Assembly (NCBI GenBank): GCA_036555125.1
Contig: DATBLY010000052.1
Span: 1 to 11,276 of the forward strand
Source of the DNA: DATBLY01 sp036555125
GTDB lineage: Bacteria; Actinomycetota; UBA4738; HRBIN12
Direction: 5' to 3'
Length of the DNA stretch: 11,276 nt
Shown: positions 5,878 through 11,276 of the stretch, one piece after another
Layout of the letters: each line of letters starts with the position of its first letter
Position numbering within the stretch: position 1 is the stretch's first letter
Notes under the pieces: model-generated
Told to the model about the DNA's origin: nothing
The model's input: only the letters and a program-made list of their open reading frames with translations
Database searches by the model: none
Translations under genes and position numbers: made by a program

Positions 5878-7912
5878 TGCCGATCTGAACCCAGAGCAAC
5901 GCGCGGCCGCCACGCACGGCGACGGACCCCTGCTGATCGTGGCCGGCGCCGGCACCGGCAAGACGATGACGCTCGCCGCCCGGGTGGCGCACCTGATCCG
6001 CTCCGGCGTGCCGCCGGAGCGGATCCTCCTGCTGACGTTCAGCCGACGGGCGGCCCGCGCGATGCTCGCGCGGGCCGCTCACCTGACCGCGGGACCCGAC
6101 GCCGAGCGGGTGTGGGGCGGGACCTTCCACGCGGTAGCGAACCGGCTGCTGCGCCTGGCGGGCCGGCCGCTCGACCTCTCGCCGGACTTCACCGTCCTCG
6201 ACCAGGCGGACGCGGCCGACGTCATGAACCTGATCCGCGAAGACCTCGGCTTCGCCGCTCGGGACCGTCGGTTCCCGCGCAAGGACACGCTCGCCGCGAT
6301 CTACTCGCGCACCGTCAACGCGGGCGAGAAGCTCGGCGACGTCGTCGCGCGCCACTACCCCTGGTGCCGCGACGACCTCGACCCGATCCGGGAGGTCTTC
6401 CGCGCATACACCGAGCGCAAGCGGGCCCAGAACGTCCTGGACTACGACGACCTGCTGCTGTTCTGGAAGGCGCTCGTGACCTCGTCGGCGACCGGGCCGC
6501 CGCTCGCCGGGCGCTTCGACCACGTCCTCGTCGACGAGTACCAGGACACGAACGCGCTGCAGGCGGACATCCTGGAGGGCCTCCGGCCGCCGGGCACGCC
6601 GCGCAACCTCACCGTCGTCGGGGACGACGCGCAGGCGATCTACGGGTTCCGCGCGGCGACCGTGCGCAACATCCTCGAGTTCCCCGAGCGGTTCGAGGGA
6701 ACGACGATCGTGCGCCTGGAGCAGAGCTACCGCTCGATCCCGCCGATCCTCGCCGCCTCGAACGCCGTGATCGCGCGCTCTCCGCAGCGACACGAGAAGA
6801 CGCTGTGGTCGGCGCGTCGCGGCGATCGCCGCCCCACGCTTCGGACCTGCCTCGACGAGGCCGAGCAGTGCGACGTCGTGTGCGCGACGATCCTCGCCCA
6901 TCGCGAGGAGGGCGTGCCGCTGCAGCGACAGGCCGTCCTGTTCCGCGCCGCCCATCACAGCGACCTGCTGGAGGTCGAGCTCGCGCGCCGGAACATCCCG
7001 TTCGTGAAGTACGGGGGGCTGAAGTTCCTGGAGACGGCGCACGTGAAGGACGCGCTCGCCCTGCTGCGCGTCCTGGAGAACCCCCGCGACGAGGTGAGCT
7101 GGTTCCGCGTCCTGCAGCTGCCCGACGGGATGGGGCCCGCCACGGCGCGCCGGCTGATCGACGAGCTGGCGGTCCGCGACGAAGGGCAGGATCCGCGCGA
7201 GCCGCTCGTGAACCTCCTCACGCGCCCGGTCCACGTGCCGGCCGCCGCCGTCGACGGGGTCCAGGAGCTCCGCGACGCGCTCGCCGACTGCCTGGACGAG
7301 GGCACCGCCCCGCCGGCGGCCCAGCTCGAGCGGCTCCGGACGTTCCTGGGTCCGGTGTTCGCGCGCCGGTACGAGGCGCCCGCCGCTCGACTGCGCGACC
7401 TGGAGCAGCTCGAGCTGCTCGCCACCGAGCACGCCGAGCGGGGTCGGTTCCTGGCCGAGCTGACGCTCGACCCACCGTCGTCGACGAGCGATCTGGCCGG
7501 CCCACCGCTGCTGGACGAGGACTGGCTCGTCCTGTCGACGATCCACTCGGCCAAGGGCCTCGAGTTCGACGTGGTGCACGTGATCCACGCGGCAGACGGC
7601 ATGATCCCCTCGGACATGGCGACGGGCGACGACGACGAGATCGAGGAGGAGCGCCGGCTCCTCTACGTGGCCCTGACGCGGGCCCGGGACGCACTGCACG
7701 TGACGCACCCGCTCCGCTACTACCGCCGGCCGCGCGGCCTGGAGGATCCGCACGCCTACGCGCAGCGTTCCCGGTTCCTCGCCGACGACGTGCTCGAGCA
7801 CTTCGACCTGCTCGGTCCCGATCGCGAACGCGGCGTGGACGACGACGCGCCGCTCGCCCTGTCCGGGACCGCCGGCGTCGACGCGTTCCTCGCGGGCCTG
7901 TGGGCCGACTGA
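5870..7912 (+). CDS. UvrD/Rep/PcrA-type superfamily 1A DNA helicase
   Basis: The 680-aa product is an ATP-dependent 3'-5' type DNA helicase of the UvrD family, cytosolic and acting in DNA repair or replication-fork restart. Motifs in order: Q-motif LNPEQRAA (6-13), Walker A GAGTGKT (26-32, Lys31), motif Ia LLLTFSRRAARAM (53-65), TFHAVA (85-90), Walker B DEYQDTN (222-228), motif III GDDAQAIYGFR (251-261), LEQSYRS (283-289), motif V TIHSAKGLEFD (557-567) and motif VI EEERRLLYVALTRARD (592-607). All ATPase residues are intact. There is no visible nuclease domain, HRDC domain or zinc cluster after motif VI, so it is neither an AdnAB/RecB subunit nor a typical UvrD2. I cannot assign it to uvrD, pcrA or rep specifically. 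The start is GTG at 5870, with no ribosome binding site, inside the LexA box, implying SOS induction. It converges on the GlsB-type gene with 10 bases between stops. Confidence 0.95.
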   Translation: MFDADLNPEQRAAATHGDGPLLIVAGAGTGKTMTLAARVAHLIRSGVPPERILLLTFSRRAARAMLARAAHLTAGPDAERVWGGTFHAVANRLLRLAGRPLDLSPDFTVLDQADAADVMNLIREDLGFAARDRRFPRKDTLAAIYSRTVNAGEKLGDVVARHYPWCRDDLDPIREVFRAYTERKRAQNVLDYDDLLLFWKALVTSSATGPPLAGRFDHVLVDEYQDTNALQADILEGLRPPGTPRNLTVVGDDAQAIYGFRAATVRNILEFPERFEGTTIVRLEQSYRSIPPILAASNAVIARSPQRHEKTLWSARRGDRRPTLRTCLDEAEQCDVVCATILAHREEGVPLQRQAVLFRAAHHSDLLEVELARRNIPFVKYGGLKFLETAHVKDALALLRVLENPRDEVSWFRVLQLPDGMGPATARRLIDELAVRDEGQDPREPLVNLLTRPVHVPAAAVDGVQELRDALADCLDEGTAPPAAQLERLRTFLGPVFARRYEAPAARLRDLEQLELLATEHAERGRFLAELTLDPPSSTSDLAGPPLLDEDWLVLSTIHSAKGLEFDVVHVIHAADGMIPSDMATGDDDEIEEERRLLYVALTRARDALHVTHPLRYYRRPRGLEDPHAYAQRSRFLADDVLEHFDLLGPDRERGVDDDAPLALSGTAGVDAFLAGLWAD

Positions 7913-7922
7913 GCAGGCCCGC
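7892..7922. terminator. Inverted repeat between convergent helicase and GlsB-type genes
   Basis: GCGGGCCTG (7892-7900) and CAGGCCCGC (7914-7922) form a perfect 9-bp stem with a 13-nt loop that contains the helicase stop codon and ends directly before the stop of the opposing gene. The position suits a bidirectional terminator. No T-run follows on either strand, as is common in high-GC genomes, so this is only a candidate. Confidence 0.4.
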
Positions 7923-8093
7923 TCAGGCGCGAGGGCCGACGAGACGGCGCAGCAGGAACGTGGCCGCCGGCAGCACGACGAGCGTGCCGACCATCGCCCC
8001 CACGATCCCCCCGAGGAACACGTCCTCGTCGCCGGGCATCAACAGCCGCGCGACCGCGCCCGCCACCAGCCCCAGGATGATCGCGCCGATCAC
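7923..8093 (-). CDS. GlsB/YeaQ/YmgE-type small membrane protein
   Basis: This 56-aa gene is short and starts with GTG. The product begins MIGAIILGLVAGAVARLLMPG, the typical first helix and LLMPG turn of the GlsB/YeaQ/YmgE (transglycosylase-associated) family. A short acidic loop (GDEDVF, 21-26) follows, then a second glycine-rich helix (about 27-48) and a basic C-terminal tail. Family members are small inner-membrane proteins linked to envelope or general stress, with no known enzyme activity. The GTG at 8093 overlaps the TGA of the upstream gene as GTGA (8090-8093), and GGAGGGGG lies about 6 nt before it, within the end of that gene; both fix the start and imply translational coupling. Relatives are often around 80 aa with a third helix, so this copy is short. 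Alternative: an unrelated two-helix protein, less likely. Confidence 0.8.
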   Translation of the reverse strand: MIGAIILGLVAGAVARLLMPGDEDVFLGGIVGAMVGTLVVLPAATFLLRRLVGPRA

Positions 8094-8707
8094 GCCGCCC
8101 CCTCCACGTGCCCGGCGTCGTCGCGGACGAAGCGATCGAGCTCGAGCCGCCGGAGCTGGAGCGCCGCAAGCGCACGGTACCGGTGCCCCTCGAGGTCGGC
8201 CATCGGGTCGCTCGTCACCGCCCGCAGCTCGCGGTACGGGCGACTCGTGACCGCCGCATGGGCCAGGTACGCGAGCGCCGCCGCGTCGTCGGCCGCGAGC
8301 GCCGAGCGGATCGAGGATCGCTCGCGCTCCCGGATCACGCGGAACGGGACCCAGATCGCGAGGAACGGCACCGTCGGGGCGAGCGCCAGCGCCCAGCCCA
8401 TCAATGCGGCGGCTCGATCGACGGCCCGCTGACCCGACGTGCCCAGGTCGGTCGTCGCGTCACCCACTCCCCCGATCGCGCTCGCCACCGCGTCGAACGC
8501 CGAGCCGATCACGGGGAGGTCCGCCAACCCGCCGATCGCGTCCGCCACGTCCGTCGTCGCCTGACCGGCGCTGACCACCCCGTCCCCGAGGCTGCGGAGG
8601 GAGCCGACCCGTTGCGCCGTCTCGACCCCGACCCAGACCCAGAGCAGGACCCAGGCCAGGAGCAGCATGTCGACCGCCATCACCGTGCGCTGACTGAGCC
8701 GCTGCAT
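8090..8707 (-). CDS. Two-helix membrane protein, unknown function
   Basis: The 205-aa product has a basic N-terminus (QRLSQRT), a first membrane helix at about 11-29 (MLLLAWVLLWVWVGV), a Gly/Ala/Thr-rich segment at 30-100 that is probably outside the cell, a second helix at about 103-122 and a cytosolic tail of some 80 residues beginning with the very charged FRVIRERER. The loop has heptad-like small residues (GDGVVSAGQATTDVADAIGG) and might be helical. I recall similar actinobacterial proteins without a known role and cannot name a function. ATG at 8707 is preferred over ATG at 8773 because GAGGGGGAA lies 4 nt before it and the first 22 residues of the longer form look like non-membrane antisense-type sequence. 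It lies 72 bases after the PAP2-like/kinase gene and overlaps the GlsB-type gene by 4 bases, so the three probably form one operon. Confidence 0.8.
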   Translation of the reverse strand: MQRLSQRTVMAVDMLLLAWVLLWVWVGVETAQRVGSLRSLGDGVVSAGQATTDVADAIGGLADLPVIGSAFDAVASAIGGVGDATTDLGTSGQRAVDRAAALMGWALALAPTVPFLAIWVPFRVIRERERSSIRSALAADDAAALAYLAHAAVTSRPYRELRAVTSDPMADLEGHRYRALAALQLRRLELDRFVRDDAGHVEGAA

Positions 8708-8779
8708 CTGGTTCCCCCTCGTCGCTCGGGCTCGCGGAGGGTCATCATCGCCCAGGTCGCGCGTCGCCCGCATCCGGGC

Positions 8780-10429
8780 TCAGGGAAGCCCGGCGACCAG
8801 CGCGTTCCAGGCCAGGGACAGGACGACGACGAGCCCGACCCCCGCGGTCGCGGTGAGCGCGATCCGCGGAACGCTCCATCGCTGGATCGACACCGGGGCG
8901 TGCGGCGGCGCGAGCGCGCGCAGCTGACCCAGCAGGTCCCGGTCGTCCTGCTTGAGGTACGCCTGCAGCTCGGTCGGGATCGCCATCCCCTGCGCGCACG
9001 CGACCGCCTCGGCGATCTCGTCGGCGCTGAACATCGTCAGGGCACGCGCGTACACGCGCTCGGCATCCGTCCGCAGCGCGAGGACCAGCAGCATGTTCGC
9101 GAGGTCGACCCCCTGGCGCCACGCGGACGGCCGCAGCTCCAGCCCGGACACGTCGATCAGCTGGAGGTGCCCGTCGACGACGAGCAGGTTCGCCGGCTTG
9201 ATGTCCCGGTGCGACAGCCCCTCGTCCCACAGCTTCCGCACGAGCGCGACCCCCTCGTCGATCACGGCGTCGGTCACCTCGGCGTGCCCGAGCGTGTCGG
9301 CGCCCTCGAAGAACTCCTCGACCAGCAGGTACTCGCGATTCGGCGTCAGCTCGACGATGCCGTAGCTGTGGGCGACGCGGAAGCCGAGGTCGTCCAGCAC
9401 CCGCAGCGCGTAGTCCTCGTACTCGATCAACCGCTTGACCGAGCCGAACGGCACCTCGTCCTCGAGCTGCCCGTACATGATCGTGCGCATCACGCGGTAC
9501 CACCGGTCGCTGCGGACGTGCGAGACCGCCAGGATCTTCCCGAACACCCGGGTCCCGTCGCCGAGCGTCATCAGCAACGGCGTCGATCCGCCCGAGCCCT
9601 CCTCGCCGAACGGCTTCAACGCCGTGACCTCGAGCCCGAGCTGCTCACGCATCGCGGTCTTCACGGCCTCGCTGCGCGCTCCGGACAGATCGAGGTGCGC
9701 GGCCTTGCCGCCGCGGTGCAGCGACACCGGGAACGAGGCGTCCGGCGCGAGCCACTTGAACACCAGGAACGCCACGGTGCCGCCGAGGACGGCCCCGTAC
9801 AGCATCGGGACCGGATACCCGGCGCCGAGCACGAGCCGTGCGAGCACCACGAGGAGCAGGACGGCGCCCGAGGCGATCCGCGCGAGCGACCGGGGGCGGC
9901 CGGCCGGGGCGAGCGCGTAGCAGGCCACGAAGAGCGTGATCGACAGGCTCGAGACCGCCGGCGACGGGAAGAAGAAGCCCTCCTGTCCCTGGAGCGCCGG
10001 CTGCAGGATCACGTCGACGCTCGGCCGGGGGAGCTCGACCCGGACGATGCCGGCCACGAAGTCGACCGCGGCGAACGCGGCGAGCGCGACCACCAGGTGA
10101 CGGAACCGGCCGAGGAAGGCGACGATCGCGAGGATCGCGATCCGCATGCCGAAGATCACCCACGCGCCGGAGAGCGCGGCCACGATCCGGCACAGGTCGT
10201 TCATCGCCGGCGACCGCAGATCGGCGAACGCCTGCAGGACCTCGTCCTCGACGTCCGCGATCGACGACCCGGCGACCGCGTAGACGGCGCCGAGGACGAG
10301 CCCGAGGATCAGCACAGCGATGCCGAACCAGATCCACCGGGCCCAGCCGGGATCGCGCGGGAGCGGGGGCGGCTCGCCCGAGGGGCGGCGCAGCCTCCCG
10401 CGTCGCGATGCGACGACGTTCGCGGTCAA
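8780..10429 (-). CDS. Degenerate PAP2-like membrane domain fused to a kinase-like domain
   Basis: The 549-aa product has a basic N-terminus, then about six hydrophobic segments (33-53, 88-106, 110-129, 157-175, 184-202, 207-225) with the layout of a PAP2 lipid phosphatase. The three catalytic motifs are degraded: PRP (134-136) without the preceding Lys pattern, FPSPAVSS (154-161) in place of PSGH, and ARLVLGAGYPVPMLYG (197-212) lacking the catalytic His and the Asp. A cytosolic RIO/aminoglycoside-phosphotransferase/LPS-kinase-like domain follows (about 265-500) with K298 in VFGKIL, HRDIKPANL (407-415) and D426 of the metal-binding loop all present. A single helix at 522-546 ends the protein. 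I recall longer actinobacterial relatives that continue into a flippase-like (LPG-synthase TM) domain; it is absent here. The start is TTG at 10429, with GGAGG 8 nt before it; no ATG or GTG is available nearby. It is first in a three-gene envelope operon. Confidence 0.85.
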   Translation of the reverse strand: MTANVVASRRGRLRRPSGEPPPLPRDPGWARWIWFGIAVLILGLVLGAVYAVAGSSIADVEDEVLQAFADLRSPAMNDLCRIVAALSGAWVIFGMRIAILAIVAFLGRFRHLVVALAAFAAVDFVAGIVRVELPRPSVDVILQPALQGQEGFFFPSPAVSSLSITLFVACYALAPAGRPRSLARIASGAVLLLVVLARLVLGAGYPVPMLYGAVLGGTVAFLVFKWLAPDASFPVSLHRGGKAAHLDLSGARSEAVKTAMREQLGLEVTALKPFGEEGSGGSTPLLMTLGDGTRVFGKILAVSHVRSDRWYRVMRTIMYGQLEDEVPFGSVKRLIEYEDYALRVLDDLGFRVAHSYGIVELTPNREYLLVEEFFEGADTLGHAEVTDAVIDEGVALVRKLWDEGLSHRDIKPANLLVVDGHLQLIDVSGLELRPSAWRQGVDLANMLLVLALRTDAERVYARALTMFSADEIAEAVACAQGMAIPTELQAYLKQDDRDLLGQLRALAPPHAPVSIQRWSVPRIALTATAGVGLVVVLSLAWNALVAGLP

Positions 10430-10482
10430 TCCTTCCCCCTCCGGCGGGAACGGGCCGGCGGTCGCGCCACCGACGCGGCCAG

Positions 10483-10488
10483 AGCCTA
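10483..10488 (-). promoter_or_regulatory. Putative -10 element of the PAP2-like/kinase operon
   Basis: TAGGCT on the minus strand would start transcription near 10476, giving a leader of about 47 nt that includes the GGAGG ribosome binding site. The same hexamer lies upstream of the oxidoreductase gene. The -35 is weak (TTCGCC, 18 bp upstream) and falls inside the hairpin at 10504-10518. Confidence 0.35.
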
Positions 10489-10495
10489 CCCGTCG

Positions 10496-10525
10496 TGGGC
10501 CCTCGGGGCGAAGCCCCGATACCCT
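10496..10525 (+). promoter_or_regulatory. Putative leaderless promoter of the HAD gene
   Basis: TACCCT (10520-10525) fits the TANNNT -10 pattern and ends exactly 7 nt before the ATG at 10533, so the A of ATG is the likely first transcribed base. No Shine-Dalgarno sequence is present. TGGGCC (10496-10501), 18 bp upstream, is a weak -35 candidate. Confidence 0.45.
10504..10518. repeat. Perfect GCGAAGC-type hairpin in a divergent promoter region
   Basis: CGGGGC-GAA-GCCCCG is a perfect 6-bp stem with a 3-nt loop. Its core GCGAAGC is the unusually stable DNA mini-hairpin sequence. Flanking GGCCC (10498-10502) and GGGCC (10526-10530) can extend the pairing with an internal bulge. It lies between the two divergent start sites and is probably outside both transcripts, so it would act, if at all, as DNA (operator or cruciform). 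Confidence 0.5.
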
Positions 10526-10532
10526 GGGCCGC

Positions 10533-11180
10533 ATGGCCTTCGACGTCGTCCTGCTCGACCTGTACGACACGATCGCGTGGAGCGAGTGGTTCCGGCTCCG
10601 CGACCGGATCGCGGCTCGGACCGGCCTCGACGACCTGGCGCTCGCACGCGCGTTCGAGGCGACCCGACCCCTCCGCGGCGTCGGGGCGTTCTCCGACGCG
10701 TTCGGGGACATGGCGGCCGTCGTCGAGGCGGCCGGGCTCGATCCGGCCCCGGACCTGATCCGCGAGCTGGTCGACCTCGAGCGCGAGGAGCTCACGCATC
10801 GCGTGCACCTCTACGACGACACGCTCCCCGCCCTCTCCGCCCTGCGGGAGCTCGGGATCCCGACGGCGCTGGTCAGCAACTGCTCCCACTCCACGCGGCC
10901 CGTCGTCGAGCGGCTGGAGCTCGAGCGGATGTTCGACGCCGTGATCCTGTCGTTCGAGGTCGGCGCGATGAAACCGGATCCCGCGATCTACCGAGCGGCC
11001 CTGAGCGCGCTCGGCGCCGACGATCCCTCGCGTTCCGTCTTCGTCGACGATCAACCCGCGTACTGCGACGGCGCCGCGGCGATCGGCCAGCAGACCCGGT
11101 TGATGCTCCGGGCGAACGAGGACGCCCCGCAGGACACGGGCGGGCATCCCGTCGTGACCGACCTGCGGTGGCTGGGGTAG
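10533..11180 (+). CDS. HAD-superfamily hydrolase
   Basis: The 215-aa cytosolic protein has the four haloacid-dehalogenase motifs in order. Motif I is VVLLDLYDTI (5-14) with nucleophile Asp9. Motif II is TALVSNCS (Ser/Asn), motif III is the Lys of AMKPDPAIY and motif IV is VFVDDQPAYCDGA. Between motifs I and II lies a helical cap of the C1 type, as in the dehalogenase/phosphoglycolate phosphatase branch. The residue two after the nucleophile is Tyr11, not the Asp that serves as general acid/base in most HAD phosphatases; dehalogenases also carry a non-acidic residue there. The substrate is therefore uncertain. ATG at 10533 is chosen because a longer in-frame reading would run through the promoter and into the divergent gene. 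It lies 10 bases upstream of the PPK2 gene on the same strand. Confidence 0.88.
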   Translation: MAFDVVLLDLYDTIAWSEWFRLRDRIAARTGLDDLALARAFEATRPLRGVGAFSDAFGDMAAVVEAAGLDPAPDLIRELVDLEREELTHRVHLYDDTLPALSALRELGIPTALVSNCSHSTRPVVERLELERMFDAVILSFEVGAMKPDPAIYRAALSALGADDPSRSVFVDDQPAYCDGAAAIGQQTRLMLRANEDAPQDTGGHPVVTDLRWLG

Positions 11181-11183
11181 AAC
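11154..11183 (+). promoter_or_regulatory. Putative leaderless promoter of the PPK2 gene
   Basis: GTGACC (11154-11159), an 18-bp spacer and TAGAAC (11178-11183) precede the PPK2 ATG by 7 nt, the same distance as at the HAD gene. The -10 includes the TAG stop codon of the HAD gene. No Shine-Dalgarno sequence lies between the two genes, so PPK2 is probably not translated from the HAD message by ordinary reinitiation. Confidence 0.4.
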
Positions 11184-11190
11184 TGCGCCC

Positions 11191-11276
11191 ATGGACGACA
11201 CCCGGCCGGATCGCTACCCGAAGAAGGTGTACGAGCACGAGCTCCTGCGGCTGCAGGAGCAGCTCGTGCGGATGGA
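11191..11276 (+). CDS. ppk2: Polyphosphate kinase 2 (PPK2), N-terminal fragment
   Basis: Only 28 codons are inside the window; the rest runs off the right edge. The visible stretch YPKKVYEHELLRLQEQLVRM (9-28) closely matches the conserved N-terminal helix of PPK2 proteins, which leads into the LQ-W and FEGRDAAGKG P-loop region just beyond the edge. PPK2 enzymes transfer phosphate between inorganic polyphosphate and nucleoside di- or monophosphates in the cytosol; the subclass cannot be judged from this part. The ATG at 11191 is the only sensible start. No ribosome binding site precedes it, and a -10-like element sits 7 nt upstream. Identification rests on a short segment, so a different helix-rich protein remains possible. 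Confidence 0.75.
   Translation, partial: MDDTRPDRYPKKVYEHELLRLQEQLVRM

Noticed and set aside
5633..7801. Minus-strand 722-codon open frame across the helicase
   Set aside because: Antisense shadow with biased composition. It would also run through the LexA box and promoter region.
5467..8250. Plus-strand 927-codon open frame overlapping the helicase
   Set aside because: It is a frame-shifted reading of the helicase region, Arg/Pro-rich and without motifs; the helicase frame has all SF1 motifs.
8708..8773. Upstream in-frame ATG for the two-helix membrane protein
   Set aside because: It has no ribosome binding site, whereas ATG 8707 has GAGGGGGAA and a normal N-terminus before the first helix.
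10430..10795. 122-residue N-terminal extension of the PAP2-like/kinase frame
   Set aside because: Ser/Arg-rich and antisense to the HAD gene. TTG at 10429 has a well-placed GGAGG and leads directly into the conserved protein.
9645..11201. Minus-strand 518-codon open frame spanning the HAD gene and part of the kinase gene
   Set aside because: It covers the divergent promoter region and two real genes and shows no domain.
1..11276. tRNA, rRNA, CRISPR array, insertion sequence, prophage or defence system
   Set aside because: I saw no direct-repeat array, transposase or integrase motif, tRNA-like cloverleaf or known defence protein; all sizeable frames are explained by the genes listed.

Overview
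The window is very GC-rich (roughly 70% by eye) and densely packed with short intergenic gaps. The gene content (SulP transporter, PYROXD2-type oxidoreductase, CDGSH protein, UvrD-like helicase, PAP2-like/kinase fusion, HAD hydrolase, PPK2) and a textbook Gram-positive/actinobacterial LexA box point to a chromosomal segment of an Actinomycetota bacterium, possibly an uncultured deep-branching one. A high-GC Chloroflexota cannot be excluded from sequence alone. I see no tRNA, rRNA, CRISPR array, insertion sequence, integrase or phage gene.

Layout. (1) 1-3992, minus strand: a PYROXD2/phytoene-dehydrogenase-like FAD oxidoreductase, a SulP anion transporter with a C-terminal STAS domain, and the 5' end of a PAS-domain protein that runs off the left edge. 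(2) 4145-4657, plus strand: msrA (peptide-methionine sulfoxide reductase) with a strong ribosome binding site. (3) 4675-5807, minus strand: a two-gene unit of a small four-helix membrane protein and an iron-sulfur protein with two CDGSH motifs flanking a ferredoxin-like segment. (4) 5870-7912, plus strand: a UvrD/Rep/PcrA-type helicase whose start codon lies inside a perfect 16-bp palindrome matching the mycobacterial SOS box. (5) 7923-10429, minus strand: a three-gene envelope operon, reading a degenerate PAP2-like domain fused to a kinase-like domain, a two-helix membrane protein, and a 56-aa GlsB/YeaQ-type membrane protein that overlaps its neighbour by four bases (GTGA). (6) 10533 to the right edge, plus strand: a HAD-family hydrolase and the first 28 codons of a polyphosphate kinase 2.

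How the parts fit. The helicase looks like a LexA-regulated DNA-repair gene. The envelope operon looks like a lipid- or envelope-related signalling unit whose phosphatase-like domain has lost its catalytic residues while the kinase-like domain keeps them. Three plus-strand genes (helicase, HAD, PPK2) lack a Shine-Dalgarno sequence and have a -10-like hexamer ending 7-10 nt before the start codon, so they are probably transcribed leaderless. The genes that do have a Shine-Dalgarno sequence use separate, leadered promoters. No stretch over 300 bases is without a gene.
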